A stretch of DNA of 35,711 nucleotides from CAZEJS01 sp964512645. Its GTDB lineage: Bacteria; Actinomycetota; Geothermincolia; Fen-727; Anoxymicrobiaceae. Below, in pieces: positions 23,901 to 30,831 of this stretch. Numbering within the stretch: position 1 is the first letter of the stretch; every line of letters begins with the position of its first letter. The DNA lies in NCBI GenBank assembly GCA_964512645.1, contig CAZEJS010000031.1, positions 1 through 35,711 on the forward strand, read 5' to 3'. The translations under genes and the position numbers were made by a program. The notes under the pieces were generated by a model. It was not told the origin of the DNA. It made no database searches and saw only the letters and a list, made by a program, of their open reading frames with translations.

Positions 23901-24742
23901 AGAAGTTGATCATTACCGCCGCGCTCACCGGTGGTCTGCACGGAAAAGAAGCCAACCCGGCACTGCCGGAGCAGCCGGAGGAAATCATCGAAGAGGCCGT
24001 GAGGTGCCGGGAGGCCGGCGCGGCGATTGTGCATCTTCACGCCCGTGATGCCTCTGGAAAGGGGGCGGGAGACCCGGGTGTCTTTCGCCGGATGAACGAG
24101 GGGATAAGGAGGCGCTGCGACGTCATCGTGCAGAACACCACCGGGGGTCCGGGGATACCGCTCGAGAGTCGCATCCTTTCCCTTGAAGCACGTCCGGAGA
24201 TGGCCTCCCTCAATATGGGAACGGTGATCTTCCTCACCGGGACCGGGGAGGCGAAGCAGGAAGTGCCGTTCGTCAACATGCGTTCGGAGATAGAGATGTT
24301 CGCCGGGGCAATGTCCGAGGCGGGGATCAAACCGGAGCTGGAGGTGTACAACCCGTCGATGTTCGCGGAGGTTGAGAACCTGGTCTCGAAGGGGTTGGCC
24401 GGAGAACCGCCGTACGTGAACATGGTGATGAACGTCGGTGGAATGGGGGGCTTCGCCGGCACTCCGGAGAACCTGCTGGAGATGGCTCGACACCTGCCCG
24501 CCGGCGCGGAGTTCAACGTATCGGGAATAGGCAAGGCGCAGATGGCCATGAACGTGATGTCGATGGTCATGGGCGGGCACGTAAGGGTCGGCCTCGAGGA
24601 CAACGTATACTACCGCCGGGGAGAACTCGCCCGTTCCAACGCGCAGTTCGTAGAGCGGGTCGTGCGACTGGCCTGTGAAGTGGGCAGAGAGGTCGCCACA
24701 CCCGATGAAGCCCGCATGATGCTCGGCCTGCCCGGCCTGTGA
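23897..24742 (+). CDS. Beta-keto-acid cleavage enzyme (BKACE, DUF849)
   Basis: A 281-residue TIM-barrel enzyme. The N-terminal IITAALTGGLHGKEANPALP matches the family's iTaAitGa...k..nPalP. VHLHARD carries the zinc ligands H46 and H48, then VQNTTGGPG. E234/D235 in VGLEDNVYY match the third ligand and the family's GxEDn motif. BKACEs condense a beta-keto acid with acetyl-CoA to give acetoacetate and a new acyl-CoA; the first known member is Kce of lysine fermentation. The specificity pocket cannot be read here. The ATG at 23897 overlaps the synthetase stop (ATGA). As the last gene of the operon it probably provides acyl-CoA to the synthetase. Confidence 0.9.
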   Translation: MKKLIITAALTGGLHGKEANPALPEQPEEIIEEAVRCREAGAAIVHLHARDASGKGAGDPGVFRRMNEGIRRRCDVIVQNTTGGPGIPLESRILSLEARPEMASLNMGTVIFLTGTGEAKQEVPFVNMRSEIEMFAGAMSEAGIKPELEVYNPSMFAEVENLVSKGLAGEPPYVNMVMNVGGMGGFAGTPENLLEMARHLPAGAEFNVSGIGKAQMAMNVMSMVMGGHVRVGLEDNVYYRRGELARSNAQFVERVVRLACEVGREVATPDEARMMLGLPGL

Positions 24743-24780
24743 AACGTGGGCTCGGCGCGGGCACCCGTATTCGGCAGCCC

Positions 24781-24793
24781 GGCGGAAGCCGCC
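24781..24793. other. Short hairpin at convergent gene ends
   Basis: GGCGG-AAG-CCGCC is a perfect 5-base stem with a 3-base loop in the 54-base gap between the BKACE stop and the convergent methyltransferase stop. No T-run follows. It is at best a weak terminator. Confidence 0.3.
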
Positions 24794-24796
24794 GCA

Positions 24797-25414
24797 TCAG
24801 GCCTTCTCGGTTCCGGCGCTCCCCGGGAGGGTTCCGGCCGGCGGGCCGGCGGGCCTGGCCAGGGCCAGGTAGTGGTATTCACCTGAATCGCCGATGTCAA
24901 CGACCACAAAGCCGGCGCGGGATATCATGCCCGAAGCTTCCTCTTCGGTGAACCTCACTTCGAGCGGGGGCCCGAACGGCGTCTCGGCCTTTTTCCAGTC
25001 CAGGTCGACCAGCAAACCCGCCGGCCTGATCATGTACAGGGCGTTCTCGAGGACTATTTCGGGGTCTTCGAAGTCATGCAGGTCATTTCCGAAAAAGACG
25101 ATGTCGGCACAGCCTTCGCATGCCCGTGTCTCCTCGGCCCGTCCGACGGTCAGCCTGACGTTCTCGAGGCCTTCACGCTCCGCTCTCCGGCGCAGTTCGT
25201 CGATACCGGACGCGTCTACGTCAATGCCGATGACGGCGCCCCCGGGTCCCACGATGCGTGCCGCCGGAAGCGCGAAAAAGCCGTTTCCGCAGCCGACATC
25301 GACGAAGACGTGCCCGGCCTCCAGGCCGATGCGCCGCAGTATCGATTCCGGGTCCTGCCATGTCCGTCTCTTCGATTCGTCGTGATGGCGGAACCCCTGC
25401 CACCTGTCTCGCAC
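24797..25414 (-). CDS. Class I SAM-dependent methyltransferase
   Basis: A 205-residue Rossmann methyltransferase. Motif I is VDVGCGNGFFALPAARIVGP (residues 38-57). Motif II, the acidic end of beta-2, is AVIGIDVDASGIDEL. The post-I region is VRLTVGRAEETRACEGCADI and motif IV-like FFGNDLHDFEDPEIV follows, typical of ubiquinone/menaquinone-type and small-molecule methyltransferases. It starts at GTG with AAGGAGG 4 bases upstream. It lies 132 bases downstream of the amidohydrolase, possibly in the same transcript. Substrate unknown. Confidence 0.88.
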   Translation of the reverse strand: MRDRWQGFRHHDESKRRTWQDPESILRRIGLEAGHVFVDVGCGNGFFALPAARIVGPGGAVIGIDVDASGIDELRRRAEREGLENVRLTVGRAEETRACEGCADIVFFGNDLHDFEDPEIVLENALYMIRPAGLLVDLDWKKAETPFGPPLEVRFTEEEASGMISRAGFVVVDIGDSGEYHYLALARPAGPPAGTLPGSAGTEKA

Positions 25415-25546
25415 ACTGCCTCCTTTCCTGGCGAATCTCGCTGTGATCCGGCGCCGCGCCCGCGCCCTGGCGACGGGCCCCCGGGAGGGGAAGCGGTGAA
25501 GGTGTTCTCCTGCGCGAATCCCCTGCGCTCCCGGAAGCGGGCGCGG

Positions 25547-26443
25547 TTACCGGCCCGGCCGGGGGCCGGTCCGGCAGTGAACGGACAGGAACCGCGCGGC
25601 GGTGGCGTATCTCAGGTCGCCCACGGCCTTGCCGGAGAACCCCAGCCGGTCGAGGTCTTCGAATATCCGTGACGGCGGCCCCATTCCCACCGGGTGGTCG
25701 GTGCCGTGCATGATGCGGTCGCTGTGTTCCTCCACCAGGGCGTGCAGAGATTCGACGAGGCGCGCCCCGTCGTGGAAATCCGGATCGAAGGTCGAGGCGT
25801 CGCCGGGGAAGCTGTCGTACAGGCGCAGTGTGCCGGGCACGTTCGTCAAGTCCAGGAAAAGCCCCGGGTGCGATTCGACGAGCCGGTGGGCGAGTTCGAA
25901 TCTCGGAAAGAGGCAATGGACGAGCACCAGCGGCATATCCGGGTATTCCTCCAGGGTGCGCTCCAGGCGTTCCAAGTCAAGCTTGCGGCCGTAGAAGGTA
26001 TCGAAGCCGGTATGCACGAACAGGGGCGCTCGCAGGGCGTTCAACCTGGCGAACAGGGGATCGAATTCGTCGCAGAAGACCTCGAAGCGCTGGGCGTACG
26101 GGTGCAGCTTGATGCCGGCGAGACCCATTTCGTTGATGCAGGCCTCGGCCACGCCGCCTTTATCAGGCGTCGCCGCGTGCATGGAGCCGAACGGTACGAG
26201 CATCGGGTGCCGCCGCGCGATCTCGTCGGAGAACCGGTTGAGCGGTTCGGTTTCCTCGTCGTCGAGGGGAAAGACGAAGTTGAACGCGCGAACGCACCCC
26301 GCCGCCCGCAGCTCGACGACCATCTCTTCGCAGGTCAAGTCCTGGCGGGAGGGGTGGTCGGGAAAGGCGCGCTTGATCCAGCGCACCAGTCCGGCGGTGC
26401 GGTAGCCGGGCATTATGTGGACATGGGCGTCGATTGTCTCCAA
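25547..26443 (-). CDS. Amidohydrolase-2 family metal-dependent hydrolase/decarboxylase
   Basis: A 298-residue TIM-barrel protein of the amidohydrolase-2 (COG2159) type. The HxH metal motif is DAHVHIMPG (H7, H9). Then GIKLHPYAQRF (Lys/His), LFVHTGFDTFYG (His), LVLVHCLFPRF (His) and the final IMHGTDHPVG, where HGTDxP is the family's GSDyP-like catalytic Asp. Members include ACMSD-like decarboxylases and small hydrolases. The start is TTG at 26443, with ATG-GAG about 12 bases upstream in another frame. No in-frame ATG or GTG precedes it. A perfect TATAAT lies at 26500-26505 upstream on the same strand. Confidence 0.85.
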   Translation of the reverse strand: METIDAHVHIMPGYRTAGLVRWIKRAFPDHPSRQDLTCEEMVVELRAAGCVRAFNFVFPLDDEETEPLNRFSDEIARRHPMLVPFGSMHAATPDKGGVAEACINEMGLAGIKLHPYAQRFEVFCDEFDPLFARLNALRAPLFVHTGFDTFYGRKLDLERLERTLEEYPDMPLVLVHCLFPRFELAHRLVESHPGLFLDLTNVPGTLRLYDSFPGDASTFDPDFHDGARLVESLHALVEEHSDRIMHGTDHPVGMGPPSRIFEDLDRLGFSGKAVGDLRYATAARFLSVHCRTGPRPGR

Positions 26444-26499
26444 GTCGAACCGGACTCCATGGTCGTGGCTGAAATAAGCGGACGTCCCTTTCGCGGATC

Positions 26500-26505
26500 A
26501 TTATA
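26500..26505 (-). promoter_or_regulatory. -10 element of the amidohydrolase gene
   Basis: TATAAT on the minus strand is a perfect -10. The -35 region 16-18 bases upstream has only a poor match. The start would be near 26493, about 50 bases before the TTG start codon. Confidence 0.5.
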
Positions 26506-26544
26506 CCGACCGGCGCTCAACAAGGCAGTGACGGCTCCGGCGCA

Positions 26545-26573
26545 TTGCCCGGCGGGACCCCCGGTTGTAGACT
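26545..26573 (+). promoter_or_regulatory. Promoter of the acyl-CoA-dehydrogenase-like gene
   Basis: TTGCCC (26545-26550) and TAGACT (26568-26573), each 4 of 6, are separated by exactly 17 bases. The start would be near 26580, 41 bases before the ATG. It diverges from the amidohydrolase -10 40 bases away. Confidence 0.5.
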
Positions 26574-26620
26574 ATCCGGGACGCAGCACGGCGTTAATCC
26601 GTTCTCGAAAGGAAGATACG

Positions 26621-28321
26621 ATGTCAATTCTCCTAAACCCGAAAGACAACGACCGCGAGTACCCCGACGCGCGCTCGAAGGAGATCATGGACAGAACCAT
26701 ACAGTTCTTCGAGGACAAGGGGCGCGGAAAGAGCAAGAAAGACGACCACGAGCGGACGTGGTACCGGGACTTCCTGGACTTCCAGGCTGAGGAAAAGGTG
26801 TTCTCCGACCTCCTGACTCCATCCGGCTACGGACTCCGGCCCGACGCGCGCTGGGACACCTGGCGAAACTGCGGGTTCAACGAGATTAGCGCTTTCTACG
26901 GGCTGAACTACTGGTACACGTGGCAGGTGTCGATACTCGGGCTCGGGCCGATATGGATGGGACGGAACGAGGAGGTCAAGGAGCAGACCGCCAGGCTGCT
27001 GCTCGACGGCGGCATTTTCGCCTTCGGGCTGTCCGAGAAGGACCACGGGGCGGACCTCTATTCCACCGAGATGTCGTTGAAGCCCCTGGGGGAGGGCCGG
27101 TACGCGGCCAACGGCCGCAAATACTACATCGGGAACGCGAACGAGGCGGCCCTTGTCTCGACGTTCGGGAAACTCGCCGATAGCGGGGACTACGTGTTCT
27201 TCGTGGCCAGGTCCGGGAGCGGAGGCTACGAGGTGGTCAAGAACGTCGTGAACTCGCAGAACTTCGTGGCCGAGTACGCGCTCGAGGAATACCCGGTGAC
27301 GGACGCGGAAATACTTACGCGTGGCAGGGACGCGTGGGATTCGGCCCTCAACACCATCAACGTGGGAAAATACAACCTCGGGTGGGCGTCGATCGGAATA
27401 TGCACCCATTCTTACTACGAAGCAATCGACCACGCGTCAGGCAGGTTCCTCTACGACCATTACGTGACCGAGTTCCCCCATATCAAGCAGCTTTTTGTCG
27501 ACGCGTACTCCAGGCTGGTGGCGATGAAGCTTTTCGCTCTGCGGGCCAGTGATTACATGCGGTCCGCCTCCCCGCAGGACAGGCGCTACCTGCTTTACAA
27601 CCCGATGGTTAAAATGAAGGTCACTACCCAGGGGGAGCAGGTGATGAACCTCCTCTGGGACGTGATCGCCGCCAAGGGTTTCGAGAAGGATATGTACTTC
27701 GAGCAGGCCGTCCGTGACATAAGGGCGCTTCCCAAGCTCGAGGGGACAGTGCACGTCAACATGGCCTTGATCATCAAGTTCATGCCCAACTACTTCTTCA
27801 ATCCCGGAGATTTCCCGGTTATCGGGAAGAGGATGGACGCCGCCAACGACGATTTCCTGTTCGAACAGGGGCCCACCAGGGGCCTGGGCAAGATACAGTT
27901 TCACGACTACAACACCGCCTACGCGAAGAGCGGCCCTCCCAACGTCGAGGTCTTCAAGAAGCAGACGGAGGTCCTCAAGGAGATGCTGCTGGCGGCTCCC
28001 CCCGGCGCCGAACACATCAAGGACATCGGGTGGCTGCTGACCCTGGGGGAACTGTTCACGCTGGTGGCTTACGGGCAGCTGATCCTGGAGAACTCCGAGA
28101 TCTACGGCCTGGACGACGCGCTGGTGGACCAGATCTTCGATTTCATGGTCAGGGACTTCTCCGGCTACGCCCTGGAGCTGTACCAGAAGCCCAACAGCAC
28201 CGACGTCCAGATGGGCCTGTGCACCAGGATGATCATGAAGCCCGTCTTCGACGGGTCGAGGTTCGGCCGGGTGCTTGAGGAGGCTTACTCGCTCCGCGGC
28301 CGGTATCGCTGGAACGACTGA
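26621..28321 (+). CDS. Acyl-CoA-dehydrogenase-like protein, 566 residues
   Basis: The mid-section carries the ACAD beta-domain: IFAFGLSEKDHGADLYSTEM (family: a-LTEP-aGSD), YAANGRKYYIGNANEAALVS (family: lnG-K-yItna--a) and YVFFVARSG. A long helical C-terminal part follows with LGWASIGICTHSYYEAIDHA and MNLLWDVIAAKGFEKDMYFE, equivalent to the FAD-binding helices and C-terminal region. ACADs are about 380 residues. The extra 180 here lie mainly in the N-terminal (GRGKSKKDDHERTWYRDFLD) and C-terminal parts, so it belongs with larger FadE-type proteins. The general-base Glu cannot be assigned from sequence. The ATG at 26621 has AAGGAAG 7 bases upstream. It is monocistronic, divergent from the amidohydrolase. 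Hydrophobic acyl-CoA substrate inferred. Confidence 0.8.
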   Translation: MSILLNPKDNDREYPDARSKEIMDRTIQFFEDKGRGKSKKDDHERTWYRDFLDFQAEEKVFSDLLTPSGYGLRPDARWDTWRNCGFNEISAFYGLNYWYTWQVSILGLGPIWMGRNEEVKEQTARLLLDGGIFAFGLSEKDHGADLYSTEMSLKPLGEGRYAANGRKYYIGNANEAALVSTFGKLADSGDYVFFVARSGSGGYEVVKNVVNSQNFVAEYALEEYPVTDAEILTRGRDAWDSALNTINVGKYNLGWASIGICTHSYYEAIDHASGRFLYDHYVTEFPHIKQLFVDAYSRLVAMKLFALRASDYMRSASPQDRRYLLYNPMVKMKVTTQGEQVMNLLWDVIAAKGFEKDMYFEQAVRDIRALPKLEGTVHVNMALIIKFMPNYFFNPGDFPVIGKRMDAANDDFLFEQGPTRGLGKIQFHDYNTAYAKSGPPNVEVFKKQTEVLKEMLLAAPPGAEHIKDIGWLLTLGELFTLVAYGQLILENSEIYGLDDALVDQIFDFMVRDFSGYALELYQKPNSTDVQMGLCTRMIMKPVFDGSRFGRVLEEAYSLRGRYRWND

Positions 28322-28327
28322 AGCGTG

Positions 28328-28358
28328 GGACGGCAGGGGCGGAAGGCGAACGCCGTCC
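28328..28358. other. Hairpin between convergent genes
   Basis: GGACGGC (28328-28334) pairs with GCCGTCC (28352-28358), a 7-base-pair stem with a 17-base loop, in the 67-base gap between the acyl-CoA-dehydrogenase-like gene and the convergent aminotransferase gene. No T-run follows, so termination is uncertain. Confidence 0.35.
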
Positions 28359-28388
28359 GTTCGACAGGAGTGACCGGCGCGGTGCGCG

Positions 28389-29648
28389 TCAATCGGCCGC
28401 CGGGAGCCTGGAGGCGGTCCACCCCAGCATCCTGTCGAGGGACTCGAGCACGTGTTCGGCTTCAGGCTTTGTTATGACCAACGGCGGGACTATCTGGCTG
28501 ACCGAGCTGTCGTTGTTGGCGTACACCGTGAACACGCCGTGCTCGAACCCGGCGACGGTCATAAGAGGCCCGCACATCTCGTTCTTCATCTTGATGCCCA
28601 TGAACAGGCCGCGCTGCCTGGTTTCGACAACGATGTCACGATGACGGCTACGGAGCTCCTCGAAGCCCCTGGCGAAAACCTCTGCCATCTCCTTCACGTG
28701 GCGAAGGAAGCCCGGTTCCTCCAGCATGTCGATGACCTTCATCGCCACGCGGCAACCCGGCTCGGGACCTCCGAAGGTCGAGATGTGTATGAAGGGGTTG
28801 TCGTGCACGAAGGAGTTGAGGCGGTCGCTGAAGAGAGTGGCGGTTATCGGGTAGACACCCCCGGAGAGACCCTTGGCGGTGACGATCACGTCCGGCGTCA
28901 CCCCGTAAGTGTCGATTCCCCAGTAGGCCCCGCATCGGCCAAGGCCCGTCTGCACCTCGTCGCATATCATCACAGCTCCGCGCTCGTCACAGATACGCCG
29001 GACCTCGGCGAAGAACCCCTCGTCCGGCAGGACCACGCCCAGGGTCGCGGGAATCGTCTCGAAGAGGACACAGGCGGTCTCCTCGCTTACGGCGTCCTCC
29101 AGGGCGGGGACGTCGTTGAACGGCACGTGGCGGTAGCCCGGGACCAGGGGGACGAAAGGCGCGCTGTACTGCTCGTGCCCGGCCGGCAGGGCGAATCCGG
29201 TGTGGCCGTGGTATCCGCCCGCGGCGCTCACGACCCCGCCTCTACCGGTGAAGCCCCGGGCCAGCTTGATGGCGGCGTCGATGGCCTCTCCGCCGCTTAC
29301 CCCGAATATCGCCCTGTTGATGTCTCCCGGGGATATGGCGGCTAGCCTCTCGCCGAGCAGCGCCCTGTGCTCGCTGACGGTGTGGTGTGTTCCGATGTCG
29401 AGCTCTTCGAGGGCTCCCCTGAGGGCGGACAGGACCAGGGGGTTCCTGTGGCCCAGGTTGAACACGCCGCCGTTCGAGTTGCAGTTCACCAGTCTCTTTC
29501 CGCTGACGTCGTAGATGTAGACGCCTTCGCGCCTGCCGGGGACGAAGTCAATCCCCGCATTGGCGAAGAACTCGACCTTGCCGCTGGATACGTGCCTTGC
29601 GAAGAGCCTGTTTATCTTCTGCTTGGATTCCTGCCCAACGATAGACAT
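28389..29648 (-). CDS. Class III PLP-dependent aminotransferase / phospho-lyase family
   Basis: A 419-residue fold-type I PLP enzyme. Motifs in order: GVYIYDVSGKRLVNCNSNGG, FGVSGGEAIDAAIKLARGFT (GEA), GGYHGHTGFALPAG (ring-stacking region), VMICDEVQTGLGRCGAYWGI (Asp230, DEVQTGLGR) and the PLP Lys K259 in VIVTAKGLSGGVYP. This is the class III aminotransferase family (ornithine/putrescine/acetylornithine transaminases). The same family contains non-transaminase phospho-lyases such as ethanolamine-phosphate phospho-lyase. The GAGGAC ribosome binding site lies 6 bases before the ATG. It starts 17 bases after the kinase-like gene and so shares its transcript. Transaminase against lyase cannot be decided from sequence. 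Confidence 0.85.
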   Translation of the reverse strand: MSIVGQESKQKINRLFARHVSSGKVEFFANAGIDFVPGRREGVYIYDVSGKRLVNCNSNGGVFNLGHRNPLVLSALRGALEELDIGTHHTVSEHRALLGERLAAISPGDINRAIFGVSGGEAIDAAIKLARGFTGRGGVVSAAGGYHGHTGFALPAGHEQYSAPFVPLVPGYRHVPFNDVPALEDAVSEETACVLFETIPATLGVVLPDEGFFAEVRRICDERGAVMICDEVQTGLGRCGAYWGIDTYGVTPDVIVTAKGLSGGVYPITATLFSDRLNSFVHDNPFIHISTFGGPEPGCRVAMKVIDMLEEPGFLRHVKEMAEVFARGFEELRSRHRDIVVETRQRGLFMGIKMKNEMCGPLMTVAGFEHGVFTVYANNDSSVSQIVPPLVITKPEAEHVLESLDRMLGWTASRLPAAD

Positions 29649-29665
29649 GTCGTCCTCCTGTCATC

Positions 29666-30637
29666 TCATCGCTTGATCCTGCCGGGAAGGATGTACGGGT
29701 AGCTTTTGTGCGAAACCTTCGTGCGCAGGAACCTGTCCGCCTTGCGCGCTCCCAGGTACAGCCTCCAGATCAGCGCGTCTTCCCGGTAGTAGGAGCGCAC
29801 TTCCTTCTCCGTCACCGGGTCGGTCGCGAAGCCCGCGACCCCGCGAGAGAAGAAGTCGTTGGCGGCGCCCACCAGCCGTGGTATGAGCCCGGCGAGTTGC
29901 TCCTTGTAGAAGTTGGCGATCAGGTCCACCACCACGAGGTGGAAGTCGTAGTACCTGTCCATGACGCCCTGGAGGAACAGCGTCCTGAGCAGCCAGGCCA
30001 TGAAAGAAGGAGCGCTGCGGAGGAACAGCTCGGGGTTCAGCTGCTCTGCCCCGCCGACCCTTATGAACGGAGTGCTGGTGTCCAGGTACACCAGCTCCAC
30101 GTCCCCGGGGAGGGCTTCGTCCGCCGGGTCGATGGATGTAACGGCCCAGTTCGAGATCTGGCCGTCTATGCCCAGGAGCACGTCGTCCCGCAGGGCGTTG
30201 TACTCCCAGAGCAGGGCAAGGCGTTCGAGGACGGCCTCGAACAGCCGGACCGCATCTTCCGGACCGACCCGGTGAACGACGTTGCTGGCGATCGAAGAAT
30301 GGTGATATTTTTCCTGGGCAAGGAACACCACCGGTTCGCCGTTGCGCCCCTCGACCGAGGCGAAGCCGCAACGGGGGAGCCGGAGGCCGACCTCGTCGGT
30401 CAGGAGCCTGACGTATTCGTCGAAGACCCGCCGGTACGCCTCCAGCTCGGCCTCGTTATCGAAGATCGGCATACGCTTGTACGCCACGTCCGACTGGGCA
30501 CCGGAGCCTATCTCGAAAACCGTGCTTATTTCGCCGTAACCGAGAACTCTGGCGGGGATGACGCCCTGCTCCGGGTGCCTGGGATCGAGGTGACGCTCGA
30601 ACGCGTCGAGCAGTTCGAGGTCGATGTCGAGTTCCAC
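29666..30637 (-). CDS. Uncharacterised protein (DUF6206-like) with kinase/phosphotransferase-fold features
   Basis: The 323-residue product is a family I recall as DUF6206; function unassigned. The order of residues resembles an aminoglycoside-phosphotransferase/protein-kinase fold: LGYGEISTVFEIG (glycine-rich loop, 32-44), AYKRMP (K54, beta-3 Lys), an acidic helix EAELEAYRRVFDEY, then GIDGQISNWAV (D158-x4-N163, like the HGDLxxxN catalytic loop) and VYLDTSTPF (D186, metal-binding Asp). A helical C-terminus follows. The catalytic His is not present as HGD. I prefer the GTG at 30637: AGGGGAGG lies 6 bases upstream, while the ATG two codons earlier (30643) directly abuts the ribosome binding site. 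It heads the transcript of the class III PLP gene. Confidence 0.65.
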   Translation of the reverse strand: MELDIDLELLDAFERHLDPRHPEQGVIPARVLGYGEISTVFEIGSGAQSDVAYKRMPIFDNEAELEAYRRVFDEYVRLLTDEVGLRLPRCGFASVEGRNGEPVVFLAQEKYHHSSIASNVVHRVGPEDAVRLFEAVLERLALLWEYNALRDDVLLGIDGQISNWAVTSIDPADEALPGDVELVYLDTSTPFIRVGGAEQLNPELFLRSAPSFMAWLLRTLFLQGVMDRYYDFHLVVVDLIANFYKEQLAGLIPRLVGAANDFFSRGVAGFATDPVTEKEVRSYYREDALIWRLYLGARKADRFLRTKVSHKSYPYILPGRIKR

Positions 30638-30683
30638 TTCCATCCTCCCCTCGCGCGGGGCAGTGCATATTTTGAGTGTACCA

Positions 30684-30721
30684 CTGACGGTCCCACGCCG
30701 TCGCGGCGGCCGGACCGTCAG
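30684..30721. promoter_or_regulatory. 10-base inverted repeat in the divergent promoter region
   Basis: CTGACGGTCC (30684-30693) and GGACCGTCAG (30712-30721) are perfect inverted repeats separated by 18 bases. They lie about 47 bases upstream of the kinase-like start and 110 upstream of the glycyl-radical enzyme start. Candidate regulator site; the cognate protein is not obvious, as no regulator gene lies in this locus. Confidence 0.6.
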
Positions 30722-30752
30722 CACTGCCCCTCGGGTTGATCAAATCCCTGTC

Positions 30753-30774
30753 ATAACCGCCCGGGAACGGTTAT
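30753..30774. promoter_or_regulatory. 7-base inverted repeat upstream of the glycyl-radical enzyme gene
   Basis: ATAACCG (30753-30759) and CGGTTAT (30768-30774) are perfect inverted repeats with an 8-base spacer, 58 bases before the enzyme's start. The 22-base span fits a dimeric regulator, for example of redox or oxygen response. I do not match it to a known motif such as FNR's TTGAT-N4-ATCAA. Confidence 0.55.
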
Positions 30775-30831
30775 CATTCTGCGGTAAGACCGGGAAATTA
30801 ATGACGCATGAGGTGTTTACGGGAGGTTGTC

